Source: Trujillonella endophytica (GTDB lineage: Bacteria > Actinomycetota > Actinomycetes > Mycobacteriales > Geodermatophilaceae). Taken from it: a stretch of 64,000 nucleotides of DNA. Below the pieces are notes generated by a model. That model worked only from the letters and a program-made list of their open reading frames with translations, was not told the DNA's origin and ran no database searches. The position numbers were made by a program, and so were the translations under genes. Below, in pieces: positions 39,766 through 49,257 of this stretch (its first letter is position 1; every line of letters begins with the position of its first letter). The stretch is from NCBI RefSeq assembly GCF_900110555.1, contig NZ_FOEE01000018.1:23355-87354 (forward strand), in the 5' to 3' direction.

Positions 39766-40862
39766 CAGTTCTTCTCCGTGACCCCGGCCGAGTCGAACGT
39801 CGCCACGTCCTGCAACGCCCGCGCCGCCGAGGCGACCAGGGGCAGGGCCAGCAGCGCGCCGGTGCCCTCGCCCAGCCGCAGGTCCAGCCCGAGCAGCGGC
39901 CGCAGCCCCAGGGCGCGGAGCGCGGGGGCGTGCCCCGGCTCGGCCGAGCTGTGCCCGGCCAGCGCGTACTGCAGCGCGGTCGGGCAGAGCGCGGCCGCGA
40001 CCAGCGCCGCGGACCCCGCGATCACGCCGTCGAGCAGCACCGGCACCCGCGCCGCGGCGGCGCCCAGCACGAAGCCGGCGATCGCGGCGTGCTCGAGCCC
40101 GCCGACCTCGGCCAGCGTGGCCAGCGCCTCCTCGGGGGTGCCGGGCCGGCCGGGCAGCCGGCCGACCGCGCGCTCGACGACGGCGACCTTGCGGGCCAGC
40201 GTCGGGTCGTCGACGCCGGTGCCGCGACCGGTGGCCGCGGGGGCCGGCGTGCCGGTGAAGGCGCAGATCAGCGCCGCCGAGGCGGTGGTGTTGGCGATGC
40301 CCATGTCCCCGCTGACCAGGCAGCCGTGGTCGGCGGCGAGCGCGGTGGCGACCTCGATGCCCACTTCGACCGCGCGGCGGGCCTCGTCGAGGGTCATGGC
40401 GGGGCCGACGGCGAGGTCGGCGGTGCCCGGCCGCACGGAACGCCGGAGCAGGCGGTCGGTCTGCTCCACCGCGTACGGCGTCGCCACCCCGACGTCCACC
40501 ACGACGACGTCGGCACCCAGTTGCGCGGCGAAGGCGTTCACCACGGCGCCGCCGGCCAGGAAGTTGGCGACCATCTGCGCGGTCACCTCCTGCGGCCACG
40601 GGGTGACGCCCTGGGCGTGCACGCCGTGGTCGGCGGCGAAGACGGCGACGGCGGCCGGCGCGGGCAGCGGCGCCGGGCAGTTGCCGGCGATCCCGGCGAG
40701 CTGCGCGGCGACGTCCTCGAGGACGCCGAGCGAGCCCGGGGGCTTGGTCATGCGGTCCAGCCGCTCGCGGGCGGCCTGCTCGGCGGCGGCGTCGCGCGGG
40801 GCGATCGCGGCGATCGTCTCGCCCAGCGGGGTGCCGGCGAAGGGGGTCGGGTCGGTGTTCAG
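39765..40862 (-). CDS. cobT: Nicotinate-nucleotide:dimethylbenzimidazole phosphoribosyltransferase
   Basis: 365 residues; builds the alpha-ribazole phosphate of the lower loop of cobalamin. Motifs: RLDRMTKPPGSLGVLE, VAVFAADHGVHAQGVTPWPQEVT, LVSGDMGIANTTASAAL, GRGTGVDDPTLARK, DGVIAGSAALVAAALCP and the catalytic Glu in RLGEGTGALLAL. No ATG, GTG or TTG lies at the expected N-terminus. A CTG at 40862 gives LNTDPTPFAGTPLGETIAAIAP, follows GGAGGAG by 6-7 nt, and overlaps the cobC stop (CTGA). I therefore propose a CTG start. Confidence 0.88.
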   Translation of the reverse strand: MNTDPTPFAGTPLGETIAAIAPRDAAAEQAARERLDRMTKPPGSLGVLEDVAAQLAGIAGNCPAPLPAPAAVAVFAADHGVHAQGVTPWPQEVTAQMVANFLAGGAVVNAFAAQLGADVVVVDVGVATPYAVEQTDRLLRRSVRPGTADLAVGPAMTLDEARRAVEVGIEVATALAADHGCLVSGDMGIANTTASAALICAFTGTPAPAATGRGTGVDDPTLARKVAVVERAVGRLPGRPGTPEEALATLAEVGGLEHAAIAGFVLGAAAARVPVLLDGVIAGSAALVAAALCPTALQYALAGHSSAEPGHAPALRALGLRPLLGLDLRLGEGTGALLALPLVASAARALQDVATFDSAGVTEKN

Positions 40863-41935
40863 CGGATCTCCTCCGGGGCAGGGGGTGCGGTCCGCGACGT
40901 CGGGGACGGGGGACCAAGGATCGCAGCGAGGTCGGTGGCGAGCGCACGGGAGGTCGCCGGATCGCGGACGGCGACCCGCAGGTGGTCGTCGTCCAGGCCG
41001 GGGAAGGTGTCGCCGCGGCGCACCGCCCAGCCCCGCGCGCGCAGCTCGGCCCGCACCCGCGCGCCGCCGGGCACGCGCAGCAGCACGAACGACGACCGGG
41101 GCTCGCCGACCACCGTCGCGGCGGGCGGGAGGGCGGCCAGCAGCGCCGCGCGGGAGACCCCGAGCTCGGCCGCCGCGGCGTCCGCCTCGGCCCGGGCGGC
41201 GGGGGAGCTGCACGCGGTCAGCGCGGCCAGCGCCGGGGTGGACACCGGCCACTGCGGCTGGGCGGCCCCGAGCGCGGCGATCAGGTCCGCTGCCCCCAGC
41301 GCGTAGCCGACGCGCAGCCCGGCCAGGCCCCAGGTCTTGGTCAGGCTGCGGACGACGAGCACCCCGGGCAGGTCGCGGCACCCGGCCAGCGACTCCGGCT
41401 CGCCCGGCACGGTGTCGGCGAAGGCCTCGTCGACCACGAGCACCCGACCGGGGCGGGCCAGCGCGGCGACCGCCCCGGCGGGGTGCAGCACCGAGGTCGG
41501 GTTGGTCGGGTTGCCGAGCACGACGAGGTCGGCGTCGGCGGGGACGGCCGCCGGGTCCAGCCGGTAGTCAGGTGCGGGCAGCAGCAGCCGCTCGACCGGG
41601 TGCCCCGCGGCGCGCAGCGCCGCCTCCGGTTCGGTGAACGAGGGGTGGACGACGACGGCGCGGCGGGGGGCCAGCGCCCGCGCCACCAGCACGAACACCT
41701 CGGCGGCGCCGGCGGCGAGCAGGACCTCCTCCGGGGGGCGGCCGTGCGCGGCGGCGACGGCGGCGCGCGCCGGGGCGGGATCGGGATAGGCGGCGACGTC
41801 GTCCAGGGCCCGGTGCAGCACCTCGCGCAACCAGGCCGGCGGGGTGCCGGTGCGGACGTTCACGGCGAGGTCGACCAGCCCGGGGGCGAGCTCGGCGTCC
41901 CCGTGGTGGTGGAGGTCGTACGTCACGGTGTCCAC
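40859..41935 (-). CDS. cobC: CobC/CobD-like aminotransferase-fold protein
   Basis: 358 residues from GTG 41935. PLP-dependent class I/II fold with the Lys in VVRSLTKTWGLAGLRVGYALG, and DLVVLGNPTNPTSVL and VLVVDEAFADTVPGE. In cobalamin operons this group is the threonine-phosphate decarboxylase that supplies aminopropanol phosphate; it also resembles histidinol-phosphate aminotransferase. The start is ambiguous: a GTG at 42016 in the same frame adds 27 residues and has the same upstream context, because a 29-nt segment is repeated there. I choose the downstream start because VDTVTYDLHHHGDAELAPGLVDLAVN begins the conserved part. Confidence 0.88.
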   Translation of the reverse strand: MDTVTYDLHHHGDAELAPGLVDLAVNVRTGTPPAWLREVLHRALDDVAAYPDPAPARAAVAAAHGRPPEEVLLAAGAAEVFVLVARALAPRRAVVVHPSFTEPEAALRAAGHPVERLLLPAPDYRLDPAAVPADADLVVLGNPTNPTSVLHPAGAVAALARPGRVLVVDEAFADTVPGEPESLAGCRDLPGVLVVRSLTKTWGLAGLRVGYALGAADLIAALGAAQPQWPVSTPALAALTACSSPAARAEADAAAAELGVSRAALLAALPPAATVVGEPRSSFVLLRVPGGARVRAELRARGWAVRRGDTFPGLDDDHLRVAVRDPATSRALATDLAAILGPPSPTSRTAPPAPEEIR

Positions 41936-42032
41936 GGTTCGCTCCCGCGGGGCCGCTCCGCTCCTCGCTCGTTCCTCGCTGCGATGCTCACGCCCCTGTC
42001 CGCTCACGGTGTCCACGGTTCGCTCCCGCGGG
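41923..42032. repeat. 29-bp direct repeat flanking a 52-bp element at the cobC start
   Basis: A 29-nt sequence beginning TCACGGTGTCCACGGTTCGC occurs exactly at 41923-41951 and again at 42004-42032 (81-nt offset, 27 codons, so the cobC frame is kept). Between them lie 52 nt that read, on the minus strand, as a GAGC/GAGG-rich run (CGAGGAACGAGCGAGGAGCG within it). It looks like a small insertion that duplicated its target. Confidence 0.85.
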
Positions 42033-42366
42033 CCACCGCCACGGTGACCCGGCCGTGCACCGTCCGCGGGACGACGAGGGTGCCGCCGCCCAGCAGCGCG
42101 GCGGCCTCGGCGACCGACGGCGTGCCGACCGCCGCGGCCACCCGCGCCGACGGGGCGGGCACGGCGACCGCGGCCAGCTCCGCCGCGGAGTGGCCGGCGA
42201 GCGGCCAGCCGCGGGCGGCCGCGGCGGCGGCGATCCCCGGCTCCGCGGCGCGGACGTCGAGGGTGGCCAGGCGGACGTCCGCGGCGCCGGCGGGCAGCAC
42301 GGCGTCGACGGCGGCCAGCACCTCCTCGGCGGTCACGCCGGGCCGGGCGCCGATGCCCACCCTCAC
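42004..42366 (-). CDS. CbiG/CobE C-terminal-type cobalamin biosynthesis protein
   Basis: 120 residues: [58 protein letters not shown], then [30 protein letters not shown]. This is the small domain found as CobE or as the C-terminus of CbiG, involved in opening or handling the ring during corrin synthesis (exact step uncertain). The GTG overlaps the stop of the ABC ATPase gene by 4 nt, and the stop lies in the 29-bp repeat. Confidence 0.82.
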   Translation of the reverse strand: MRVGIGARPGVTAEEVLAAVDAVLPAGAADVRLATLDVRAAEPGIAAAAAARGWPLAGHSAAELAAVAVPAPSARVAAAVGTPSVAEAAALLGGGTLVVPRTVHGRVTVAVARGSEPWTP

Positions 42367-43208
42367 GTCGGCACCCCCGGCCGCGCGGGGAGGGAGGCCA
42401 GCAGCTCCGCGGCGTCGCGGGGGAGCGCGCCGGCGGGGAGCAGCCCGAGCGCGCGCAGCCGGGCGCCCACGGTGAGCGCCCAGGGGCGGTCGAGGCGGGC
42501 GCGGGCGAGCAGGGCGTCGTCGCCCAGGACCTCCGCCGGCCGGCCCTGCACCACCCGCCGGTCGACCACGACGGCGATCTCGTCGGCCCAGCGCAGCGCC
42601 AGGTCGACGTCGTGGGTGCTCATGACGACCGTCGTGCCGGTGGCCTGGAGCCGGGCGAGCGCGGCCAGGGCCTCGGTCACCGCGGAGGGGTCCAGGCCCG
42701 CGGTCGGCTCGTCGAGCAGCAGCACGCAGGGGCGCATGGCGACGGCGCCGGCGATCGCCACCCGCTTGCGCTCGCCGTAGGAGAGCTGGTGGGTGGGGCG
42801 GGCGGCGAGGCCGTCGACGGCGAGCAGCGCGAGCGCCTCGGCGACCCGCTCGCGGACGGCGTCCTCGCCCAGGCCCAGGTTGAGCGGGCCGAACGAGACG
42901 TCCTGCGCGACGGAGGCGCTGAACAGCTGGTCGTCGGGGTCCTGCAGGACCAGCTGCACCTCCTGCCGGTGGGCGCGCAGGCCGCGGCGGGTGTGCTGCA
43001 GCCGCGCGCCGTCGAGGAGCACCGCGCCCGCGGCGGGCTCCAGGGAGCCGGACAGGCACCGCAGCAGCGTCGTCTTGCCCGAGCCGTTGGCGCCCAGCAG
43101 GGCCAGCCGGCGGCCGGCGGGCACCGTGAGCGAGGCGCCGTCGAGCACGTGCCGCCCGCGCTCGTACCCGGCGGCCAGCCCCTCGGCGGCGAGGCAGCGG
43201 TGGGTCAC
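42363..43208 (-). CDS. cbiO: Cobalt ECF transporter ATPase CbiO
   Basis: 281 residues. ABC ATPase: Walker [20 protein letters not shown]-loop [19 protein letters not shown] (typical ECF ATPase), signature [16 protein letters not shown], Walker [15 protein letters not shown], His in STHDVD. It powers the CbiMNQO cobalt importer. The GTG at 43208 overlaps the cbiQ stop by 4 nt. Confidence 0.95.
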   Translation of the reverse strand: MTHRCLAAEGLAAGYERGRHVLDGASLTVPAGRRLALLGANGSGKTTLLRCLSGSLEPAAGAVLLDGARLQHTRRGLRAHRQEVQLVLQDPDDQLFSASVAQDVSFGPLNLGLGEDAVRERVAEALALLAVDGLAARPTHQLSYGERKRVAIAGAVAMRPCVLLLDEPTAGLDPSAVTEALAALARLQATGTTVVMSTHDVDLALRWADEIAVVVDRRVVQGRPAEVLGDDALLARARLDRPWALTVGARLRALGLLPAGALPRDAAELLASLPARPGVPT

Positions 43209-43939
43209 GCGACCGCCAGCGACGCGGAGACGATGCCTGCCAGGCCCAGGGCGGAGCAGGCCAGGAAGGGGCGCGACGACGGCAGGACCTCGGGGAGCAC
43301 GCGCAGGCCCGTCTCGAGACCGCGGCCGGCGAGGCCCTCCTGCATCCGGCGGGCACGGTCCCAGGAGCGGGTGAGCACCGCGGCGGCCAGCAGCCCGGTC
43401 GAGCGCCAGGACCGGCGCCACGTCGAGTGGCCCATGCGCGCCGCCTGCGCCTCGCGGATGGTGGACAGGCTCTCCAGCAGCACGAACAGCAGGCGGTAGG
43501 TCACCGACGCGACCTCCACCACCGCGGCCGGCACCCGCAGCCGGCGCAGCGCGGGAAGCAGGTCGGCCATCGGCGTCGTGGTGGCCAGCAGCAGGACGGC
43601 GGCGCCGCCGGCCAGGGCGTGGCCGACCAGCGCGCCGGCGGAGGTCGCGGCGTCGGGTGCCCAGCCGAGGCCGCCGTCCACGGACACCACCGCGGTCAGG
43701 GCGCCGACGGCGACGAAGGCGAGGGGCAGGCGGACCGCGCGGCCGAAGGTCCGGGCGGGCACCCGCGCCGGGCCGAGGGCGAGCGCGACGGCGACCGCGG
43801 CGACCAGCACGCTGCCCGGCCAGGCGGGCAGCACGAGCGCGCAGACGACCAGGCCGAGGCAGAGCAGGAGCTTGTCCCCGGGGGAGCGGCGGCGCCAGGC
43901 GCTGGCCCAGGCGGCGTCGTCGACGGCGAGTCCGGTCAC
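43205..43939 (-). CDS. cbiQ: Cobalt ECF transporter membrane protein CbiQ
   Basis: 244 residues with several hydrophobic helices ([31 protein letters not shown] and others). The cytosolic coupling helices include [15 protein letters not shown] and [18 protein letters not shown], which carry the Ala-Arg-Gly type motifs of ECF T components. It is the energy-coupling transmembrane subunit of the cobalt importer. 4-nt overlaps on both sides. Confidence 0.94.
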   Translation of the reverse strand: MTGLAVDDAAWASAWRRRSPGDKLLLCLGLVVCALVLPAWPGSVLVAAVAVALALGPARVPARTFGRAVRLPLAFVAVGALTAVVSVDGGLGWAPDAATSAGALVGHALAGGAAVLLLATTTPMADLLPALRRLRVPAAVVEVASVTYRLLFVLLESLSTIREAQAARMGHSTWRRSWRSTGLLAAAVLTRSWDRARRMQEGLAGRGLETGLRVLPEVLPSSRPFLACSALGLAGIVSASLAVA

Positions 43940-44253
43940 GGGGCCTCGGCGGCTTCCGGGACCGGGGGCGCGGCCGGGGTGCTCGAGCGGCGGCCGCGCA
44001 GCCGGCCGACGACGTAGCCGAGCACGGCGCCGCCCAGCGCGGCCTGCACGGCGAACAGCCCGGACTCGACCTCCCCGGACGGGGAGAACACCGACTCGTA
44101 CCAGGGCGTGTAGCCGGTCTCCTCGATCGCCTCGGTGGCCCGGCCGTCGGAGCCCGAGTAGTCCGAGGACCCGCCGTCGAGCAGCAGCGGAACGGCGAAG
44201 AGCGCCACGACGCCGAGCACGAGCAGCACGGTGACCAGCGTGCGGCGGCTCAT
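43936..44253 (-). CDS. cbiN: Cobalt transporter accessory protein CbiN
   Basis: 105 residues, two helices: the first at the N-terminus ([19 protein letters not shown]), an extracytosolic loop with [27 protein letters not shown], and a second helix ([16 protein letters not shown]). The GSDGxAxxxI and PWxxxxF motifs are CbiN hallmarks; the loop helps Co2+ enter CbiM. It overlaps cbiM and cbiQ by 4 nt each. Confidence 0.93.
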   Translation of the reverse strand: MSRRTLVTVLLVLGVVALFAVPLLLDGGSSDYSGSDGRATEAIEETGYTPWYESVFSPSGEVESGLFAVQAALGGAVLGYVVGRLRGRRSSTPAAPPVPEAAEAP

Positions 44254-44942
44254 CGGGCGCCGCCCTCGGCCGGGGCGGCGACCGGCCGGAGCAGGCCCAG
44301 TCTCTCGAGCTCGGGCCGGGCGTTGACGGTGAGCACCCGGAACAGCAGCACCCCGAGCAGCCCCTCGCCGATGGCCAGCGGGATCTGGGTGACGGCGAAG
44401 ACCCCGAGGAACTTCGCCAGCGCCCCGGCCGTCCCGCTGCCCGCGTCGGGAAAGGCGAGGGCGAGCTGTACCGACGTCGTCAGGTAGGTGGCCAGGTCGG
44501 CGACGACCAGGGCGACGAACACCCCCGGCAGCAGGCCGCCGCCGACGCCGTGGGTCAGCCGGAACGCGGCGTAGCCGGCCCAGGGCCCGACGACGGCGAA
44601 GGCGACCGCGTTGGCCCCGAGGGTGGTGAGCCCGCCGTGGGCCAGCAGCAGCGCCTGGAACAGCAGCACCACCGTGCCGAGCAGCGCCATCACCGGTGGC
44701 CGGAAGAGCACCGCGCCGGCGCCGGTGCCCGTGGGGTGGCTGGAGCTGCCGGTGACCGAGGGCAGCTTGATCGCGCTGAGCACGAAGGTGAACGCGCCGG
44801 CCGCCCCGAGCAGGAGCGTGTTCTCCGGGTGCTCGCGCACCTCCTTCACGACCGCGCGGGCGCCGTGCACGACGAAGGGCGCGGCGGCGACGGTCCAGCC
44901 CACCGCGTGCAGCGGCGGCAGGAACCCCTCAGCGATGTGCAT
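44250..44942 (-). CDS. cbiM: Cobalt ECF transporter substrate-binding protein CbiM
   Basis: 230 residues. The mature N-terminus is [16 protein letters not shown]; the His2 and free amino end bind Co2+ in CbiM proteins, which fixes the ATG at 44942. Several membrane helices follow, with [19 protein letters not shown] (conserved His) and [18 protein letters not shown]. It is the substrate-specific subunit of the cobalt importer. The 5' end overlaps cobB by 14 nt. Confidence 0.95.
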   Translation of the reverse strand: MHIAEGFLPPLHAVGWTVAAAPFVVHGARAVVKEVREHPENTLLLGAAGAFTFVLSAIKLPSVTGSSSHPTGTGAGAVLFRPPVMALLGTVVLLFQALLLAHGGLTTLGANAVAFAVVGPWAGYAAFRLTHGVGGGLLPGVFVALVVADLATYLTTSVQLALAFPDAGSGTAGALAKFLGVFAVTQIPLAIGEGLLGVLLFRVLTVNARPELERLGLLRPVAAPAEGGAR

Positions 44943-46317
44943 GCTGCTCCGATCGGTCGGCGGCCGCGCAGGAGGACACGAACCGGGTGGCCAGCTGGGG
45001 GCTGCCCGCCCAGTGCAGGTGCAGGTAGGAGGCGTGCACCGGGCCCGCGGCAACCCCCTCGGCGGTGGCGTCGTCCGGGCCCGACCAGTGCCAGGCCGGG
45101 GTCGGGCCGGCCGGCGGGGTCGCCGTCGTCCGGTGGAACTCGTGCCCGCGCACCCGGGTGCCGGCGACGGCCAGCACCGAGTCGGCGGCCGCGACCGCCG
45201 CGCGGTAGCCCAGGGTCAGCCGCGGGGTCATCGCGGTGGTGACGTCGAGGACGCCGCACATCGAGTGCCCGTCCAACTCCCGGGAGAGGTAGAGCAGGCC
45301 GGCGCACTCCGCGGCGACCGGCGCCCCGCGGGCGGCGAGCGCGGCGACGTCGGCCCGCAGGCCGGCGTTGGCGGACAGCTCGGCCGCGTACACCTCGGGA
45401 AAGCCGCCGCCGACGACGAGCCCGGCCGTGCCGGCGGGCAGGCGCTCGTCGCGGAGCGGGTCGACGGTCACCACGTCGGCGCCGGCCGCGGCCAGCAGCT
45501 CGGCGTTCTCCGCGTAGCCGAAGGTGAAGGCGGGCCCGCCCGCGACCGCGATGCGCGGCCGGCCGGGCACGACGTCGACCTCGGCGGCGGGGTCCCACGG
45601 GGCGGCGGGGAGCCCGGGCGCGGTCCGGGCCAGCGCGAGGACGGCGTCCAGGTCCACCCCGGCCGCGACGACCTCGCCGAGCCGGCGCACCGTGGCCAGC
45701 GCCTCGGCCGAGCGCTCGGCGGCCGGCACCAGGCCCAGGTGCCGCGACGGCGTCCCCACCGCGTCGGTGCGGGGGACCGCGCCCAGGACGGGGACCCCGG
45801 CGCCGGCGAGCGCCTCGCGCAGGATCGCCTCGTGCCGCGCGCTGCCGACGCGGTTGAGCACCACCCCGCCCAGCCGCACCGTGGGGTCGAACGTGGCGAA
45901 CCCGTGCACCAGTGCGGCGACGCTCTGGGCCTGGGCGCTCGCGTCGACCACCAGCACGACCGGCGCCCGCAGCAGCCCGGCCACGTGCGCGGTCGAGCCG
46001 AACCCGGCCGGCACGTGCGGGTGGCTGGCGCCGTCGAACAGACCCATGACGCCCTCGACGACCGCGACGTCGGCCCCGCGCGCCCCGTGCAGGAACAGCG
46101 GCGCGATCCGCTCCTCGCCGACGAGCCAGGGGTCGAGGTTGCGGCCCGGGCGCCCGGCGGCCAGGCCGGCGTACCCGGGATCGATGTAGTCGGGGCCGAC
46201 CTTGTGCGGGGAGACGGCCAGGCCGCGGGCGGTGAGTGCGGCGACGAGGCCGGTCGTGATCGACGTCTTGCCGGCGCCGCTGGTGGGCGCGGCGACGACG
46301 AGTCGCGGCGCGCTCAC
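44929..46317 (-). CDS. cobB: Cobyrinic acid a,c-diamide synthase (aerobic-type hydrogenobyrinate synthase)
   Basis: 462 residues. N-terminal ATPase with [37 protein letters not shown] and [12 protein letters not shown]-terminal class I glutamine amidotransferase-like domain with [19 protein letters not shown], the catalytic Cys in [15 protein letters not shown], and GHEFHRT. It amidates the a and c side chains with glutamine. The GTG overlaps the cobO stop by 4 nt. The gene order chelatase-cobO-cobB matches mycobacterial Rv2850c-Rv2848c. Confidence 0.95.
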   Translation of the reverse strand: MSAPRLVVAAPTSGAGKTSITTGLVAALTARGLAVSPHKVGPDYIDPGYAGLAAGRPGRNLDPWLVGEERIAPLFLHGARGADVAVVEGVMGLFDGASHPHVPAGFGSTAHVAGLLRAPVVLVVDASAQAQSVAALVHGFATFDPTVRLGGVVLNRVGSARHEAILREALAGAGVPVLGAVPRTDAVGTPSRHLGLVPAAERSAEALATVRRLGEVVAAGVDLDAVLALARTAPGLPAAPWDPAAEVDVVPGRPRIAVAGGPAFTFGYAENAELLAAAGADVVTVDPLRDERLPAGTAGLVVGGGFPEVYAAELSANAGLRADVAALAARGAPVAAECAGLLYLSRELDGHSMCGVLDVTTAMTPRLTLGYRAAVAAADSVLAVAGTRVRGHEFHRTTATPPAGPTPAWHWSGPDDATAEGVAAGPVHASYLHLHWAGSPQLATRFVSSCAAADRSEQHAHR

Positions 46318-46928
46318 CACTCGATCCCCCGCTGGCCCTTCTGGCCGGCGTCCATCGGGTGCTTGACCTTGGTCATCTCCACGACCAGGTCCGCGGCCTC
46401 GACCAGCGCCGGATGGGCGTTCCGGCCGGTGATCACCACGTGCTGGGTGCCGGGCCGGGTCCGCAGCGTCTCGACCACCTCCTCGACGTCCACCCAGCCC
46501 CAGTGGACGGGGTAGGTGAACTCGTCGAGGACGTAGAAGCGGTGCGCCTCGGAGGCCAGGTCGCGGCGGATCTGCGCCCAGCCCTCGGCGGCGTCGGCGG
46601 CGTGGTCGACCTCGGTGCCCTGCCGGCGCGACCAGCTCCAGCCGCTGCCCATCTTGTGCCAGGTGACGGGGCCGCCCTCGCCGGTCTGCTCGTGCAGCCG
46701 GCCCAGCGCGGTGAGCGCGTTCTCCTCGCCGACCCGCCACTTGGCGCTCTTGACGAACTGGTAGACCGCGATCGACCAGCCCTGGTTCCACGCCCGCATG
46801 GCCATGCCGAACGCGGCGGTGGACTTGCCCTTCATCTCACCGGTGTGGACGACGAGCAGCGGGCGGTTGCGGCGGGCCCGCGTGGTCAGCCCGTCGTCGG
46901 GGGTGACGGCGACCCTCCCCTGCGGCAT
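46314..46928 (-). CDS. cobO: Cob(I)yrinic acid a,c-diamide adenosyltransferase
   Basis: 204 residues, CobA/CobO/BtuR family. P-loop [99 protein letters not shown] at the C-terminus, which is nearly invariant in the family. It transfers adenosyl from ATP to the cobalt. The ATG lies 1 nt after the chelatase stop (TGACATG). Confidence 0.96.
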   Translation of the reverse strand: MPQGRVAVTPDDGLTTRARRNRPLLVVHTGEMKGKSTAAFGMAMRAWNQGWSIAVYQFVKSAKWRVGEENALTALGRLHEQTGEGGPVTWHKMGSGWSWSRRQGTEVDHAADAAEGWAQIRRDLASEAHRFYVLDEFTYPVHWGWVDVEEVVETLRTRPGTQHVVITGRNAHPALVEAADLVVEMTKVKHPMDAGQKGQRGIEW

Positions 46929-46929
46929 G

Positions 46930-48948
46930 TCAGGCGGCCTCTCGGACGGCGCGCACTGTGCCGGCCAGCGTCTCGGCGGCCAGTTCCTCCAGCCGGAGCG
47001 TCTGCGCCCCGAGGTGCGCCCCGAGCGTGGCCGCCAGCCCGAGGCGGACCGGCCCGGACTCGCAGTCGACGACGACGCTCGCCGTTCCCGCCGCGGCCAG
47101 CAGCCCGGCCGCGCGGGCGGCCTGCCCGAGGGCATCGGTGCCGCGCGCGCCGGTGGCCCGCCCGTCGGTGACGACGACCAGCAGCGGACGGCGCTGCGGC
47201 TCGCGCACCCGTTCCACCCGCAGGACCTCGTGCGCCCGCAGCAGCCCCGCGGCCAGCGGCGTGCGGCCCCCGGTGGGCAGGTCGCGCAGCCGGGTGGCGG
47301 CGGCCTCGACCGACCAGGTGGGCGGCAGGGCGAGCTCCGCGTCCCCGCCGCGGAAGGTGATCAGCCCGACCTTGTCGCGGCGCTGGTAGGCGTCCAGCAG
47401 CAGGGAGAGGACGGCGCCCTTGACCGCGCCCATCCGCGCCTGCGAGCCCATCGAGCCGCTGGCGTCGACGACGAACAGCACGAGGTTGCCCTCGCGGCCC
47501 TCGAGGGTGGCCTGGCGGAGGTCCTCGCGGGCGATCCGCAGCCCCGGGCCGGTGCGGCCGCGGGCGCGCTGGTGCGGGGCGGCGGCGAGCACCGTGCCGG
47601 TGAGGTGCAGGCGGGTGACCGGGCCGGCGGGGCGGGTCGCGCCGACCACCCGGCCGCGCTCGGACCGCGCCCGCGACCGGCGGCCGGCCGCGCCGGCGCC
47701 GATGCCGGGCACCTCCAGCCGGCGGGCGCGGAAGGGGTCCGCGGGGGCGACGGCCCCCCGCTCGGGCGCGGGCGCGGAGGGGTGAGCGGAGTCGCTCGGT
47801 GACGGTTCCTGCGCGTCTGCGACTCCGCTCCCGCCATCCTCGGGCCCGCCGACGTCGGGGGAGGGGCCGTCGGGGGAGGGGCCGCTGCCGTCCGGGCCGG
47901 GGTCGGTGGGCTCGGGGTCGGTCGGGTCCTCGGGCTCCTCGGGGCGGGCGTCGGCGAGTGCCCGGTCGAGGGTCTCGTCGTCCAGGCCGGGGGCGTCGAA
48001 GGGGTTGCGCCGGCGGCGGTGCGGCAGGGCGAGGCGGGCGGCGACCCGGACGTCGTCCTCGGTCACGGTGTCCCGCCCGCTCCACGCGGCGTGCGCGATC
48101 GCGGCGCGGGCGGTCACCAGGTCGGCACGCAGTCCGTCGACGTCGAAGGCCGCGCAGACCGAGGTCACCTGGCGCAGCGCGTCGTCGCCGAGGACGACGT
48201 GCGGGAGGCGCGCCCGGGCGGCGGCGATGCGACCGGCCAGCGCCGACTCCTCGGCCGCCCAGGCCGCGCCGAACCCGGTGGGGTCGGCGTCGGCGGCGAA
48301 CCGCCGGCGGACCACCTCGGCGCGCTCGTCCGGATCGCGCGGCGCGGCGACCTCCACGGTCAGGCCGAACCGGTCCAGCAGCTGCGGCCGCAGCTCGCCC
48401 TCCTCCGGGTTCATGGTCCCGACCAGCAGGAACCGGGCCGCGTGCCGGACCGAGACGCCCTCGCGCTCCACGTAGGCGGTGCCCATCGCGGCCGCGTCGA
48501 GGAGCAGGTCGACGAGGTGGTCGTGCAGCAGGTTGACCTCGTCGACGTAGAGGACGCCGCGGTGCGCGGCGGCCAGCAGGCCGGGCTCGAAGGCCTTGAC
48601 CCCCTCGGTCAGCGCCCGCTCCAGGTCCAGCGAGCCGACGACCCGGTCCTCCGAGGCGCCGACGGGCAGCTCGACCAGGCGGGCCGGGCGGCCGCCGGCG
48701 GGCGCGCCGGGGTCGTGCGGGCCGTCGGGGCAGGCCGGGTCGGGGGCGGCGGGGTCGCAGGCGAACCGGCAGCCGGTGACGACGGCGACCGGGGGCAGCA
48801 CCGCGGTGAGGGCGCGCACCGCCGTCGACTTCGCCGTCCCCTTCTCGCCGCGGACCAGCACGCCGCCGATGGCGGGGGAGACGGCGTTGAGCAGCAGGGC
48901 CAGGCGCATGTCGGCCATGCCGACGACGGCGCTGAAGGGAAAGCTCAC
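46930..48948 (-). CDS. Magnesium/cobalto-chelatase ChlI-ChlD-like fusion
   Basis: 672 residues: an AAA+ ChlI-like domain (about 1-340; [52 protein letters not shown]), an acidic Pro/Asp/Gly linker (about 350-440), and a C-terminal von Willebrand A domain with the MIDAS motif DASGSMGSQ. Such proteins power metal insertion together with a CobN/ChlH-type subunit, which is not in the window. It is the first gene of the operon, directly under the cobalamin riboswitch, so a cobaltochelatase role is likely. The GTG start lacks a clear ribosome site. Confidence 0.9.
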   Translation of the reverse strand: MSFPFSAVVGMADMRLALLLNAVSPAIGGVLVRGEKGTAKSTAVRALTAVLPPVAVVTGCRFACDPAAPDPACPDGPHDPGAPAGGRPARLVELPVGASEDRVVGSLDLERALTEGVKAFEPGLLAAAHRGVLYVDEVNLLHDHLVDLLLDAAAMGTAYVEREGVSVRHAARFLLVGTMNPEEGELRPQLLDRFGLTVEVAAPRDPDERAEVVRRRFAADADPTGFGAAWAAEESALAGRIAAARARLPHVVLGDDALRQVTSVCAAFDVDGLRADLVTARAAIAHAAWSGRDTVTEDDVRVAARLALPHRRRRNPFDAPGLDDETLDRALADARPEEPEDPTDPEPTDPGPDGSGPSPDGPSPDVGGPEDGGSGVADAQEPSPSDSAHPSAPAPERGAVAPADPFRARRLEVPGIGAGAAGRRSRARSERGRVVGATRPAGPVTRLHLTGTVLAAAPHQRARGRTGPGLRIAREDLRQATLEGREGNLVLFVVDASGSMGSQARMGAVKGAVLSLLLDAYQRRDKVGLITFRGGDAELALPPTWSVEAAATRLRDLPTGGRTPLAAGLLRAHEVLRVERVREPQRRPLLVVVTDGRATGARGTDALGQAARAAGLLAAAGTASVVVDCESGPVRLGLAATLGAHLGAQTLRLEELAAETLAGTVRAVREAA

Positions 48949-48977
48949 GCGGCGAACACGCGCACGACGGCGTCCTC

Positions 48978-49003
48978 TCCCCGGGTGTCCACGCCCGGAG
49001 GTG
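48978..49003 (-). promoter_or_regulatory. Candidate expression platform of the cobalamin riboswitch
   Basis: On the minus strand CCGGG and CCCGG arms around GCGTGGACA form a GC hairpin between the B12 box and the chelatase start, about 30 nt before the GTG. It could act as a terminator or as a translation-blocking element; which one cannot be decided by eye. Confidence 0.4.
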
Positions 49004-49009
49004 GCAGGG

Positions 49010-49157
49010 ACGACGGCGAGAGTCTCCTGGCTCCCGGATCAGCGCCCGGCCCCTGCCTTCCCACTCCGGAGAGCAGTGGCATGCATGGGGTCGGACTCCC
49101 CGGTCACAGTGGCGGGACCGCGCCGGAATCTCACCGGACTTCCTCCACTGCCGTCGT
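49010..49157 (-). promoter_or_regulatory. Cobalamin riboswitch
   Basis: Read on the minus strand, the outer stem ACGACGGC (49150-49157) pairs with GCCGTCGT (49010-49017). Inside lie the conserved GGAAGTCCGGTGAGATTCCG stretch, GCGGTCCCGCCACTGTGA, and the B12 box AGCCAGGAGACTCTC directly before the closing stem. These are the hallmark blocks of the cobalamin aptamer, in order and spacing. It precedes the whole cobalamin/cobalt-import operon, which it should repress when B12 is plentiful. Confidence 0.95.
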
Positions 49158-49206
49158 TGTGGCGGCGACATCACATCACGGACCCGGGGCTCGCCGACAG
49201 CCACCC

Positions 49207-49257
49207 GTCACTTGACGGACCGGAAAGTGACGGGGCAGACTTTCCGACATGGAAAGT
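49207..49257 (+). promoter_or_regulatory. Cluster of AAGT(G/C)AC half-sites, likely operator
   Basis: Four half-sites in 51 nt form two nested inverted repeats: GTCACTT (49207-49213) with AAGTGAC (49225-49231), and GGAAAGT (49222-49228) with ACTTTCC (49239-49245). A further GGAAAGT covers the start codon (49251-49257). They sit at the promoter and start of a membrane protein gene followed by its coupled winged-helix regulator. Confidence 0.6.
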
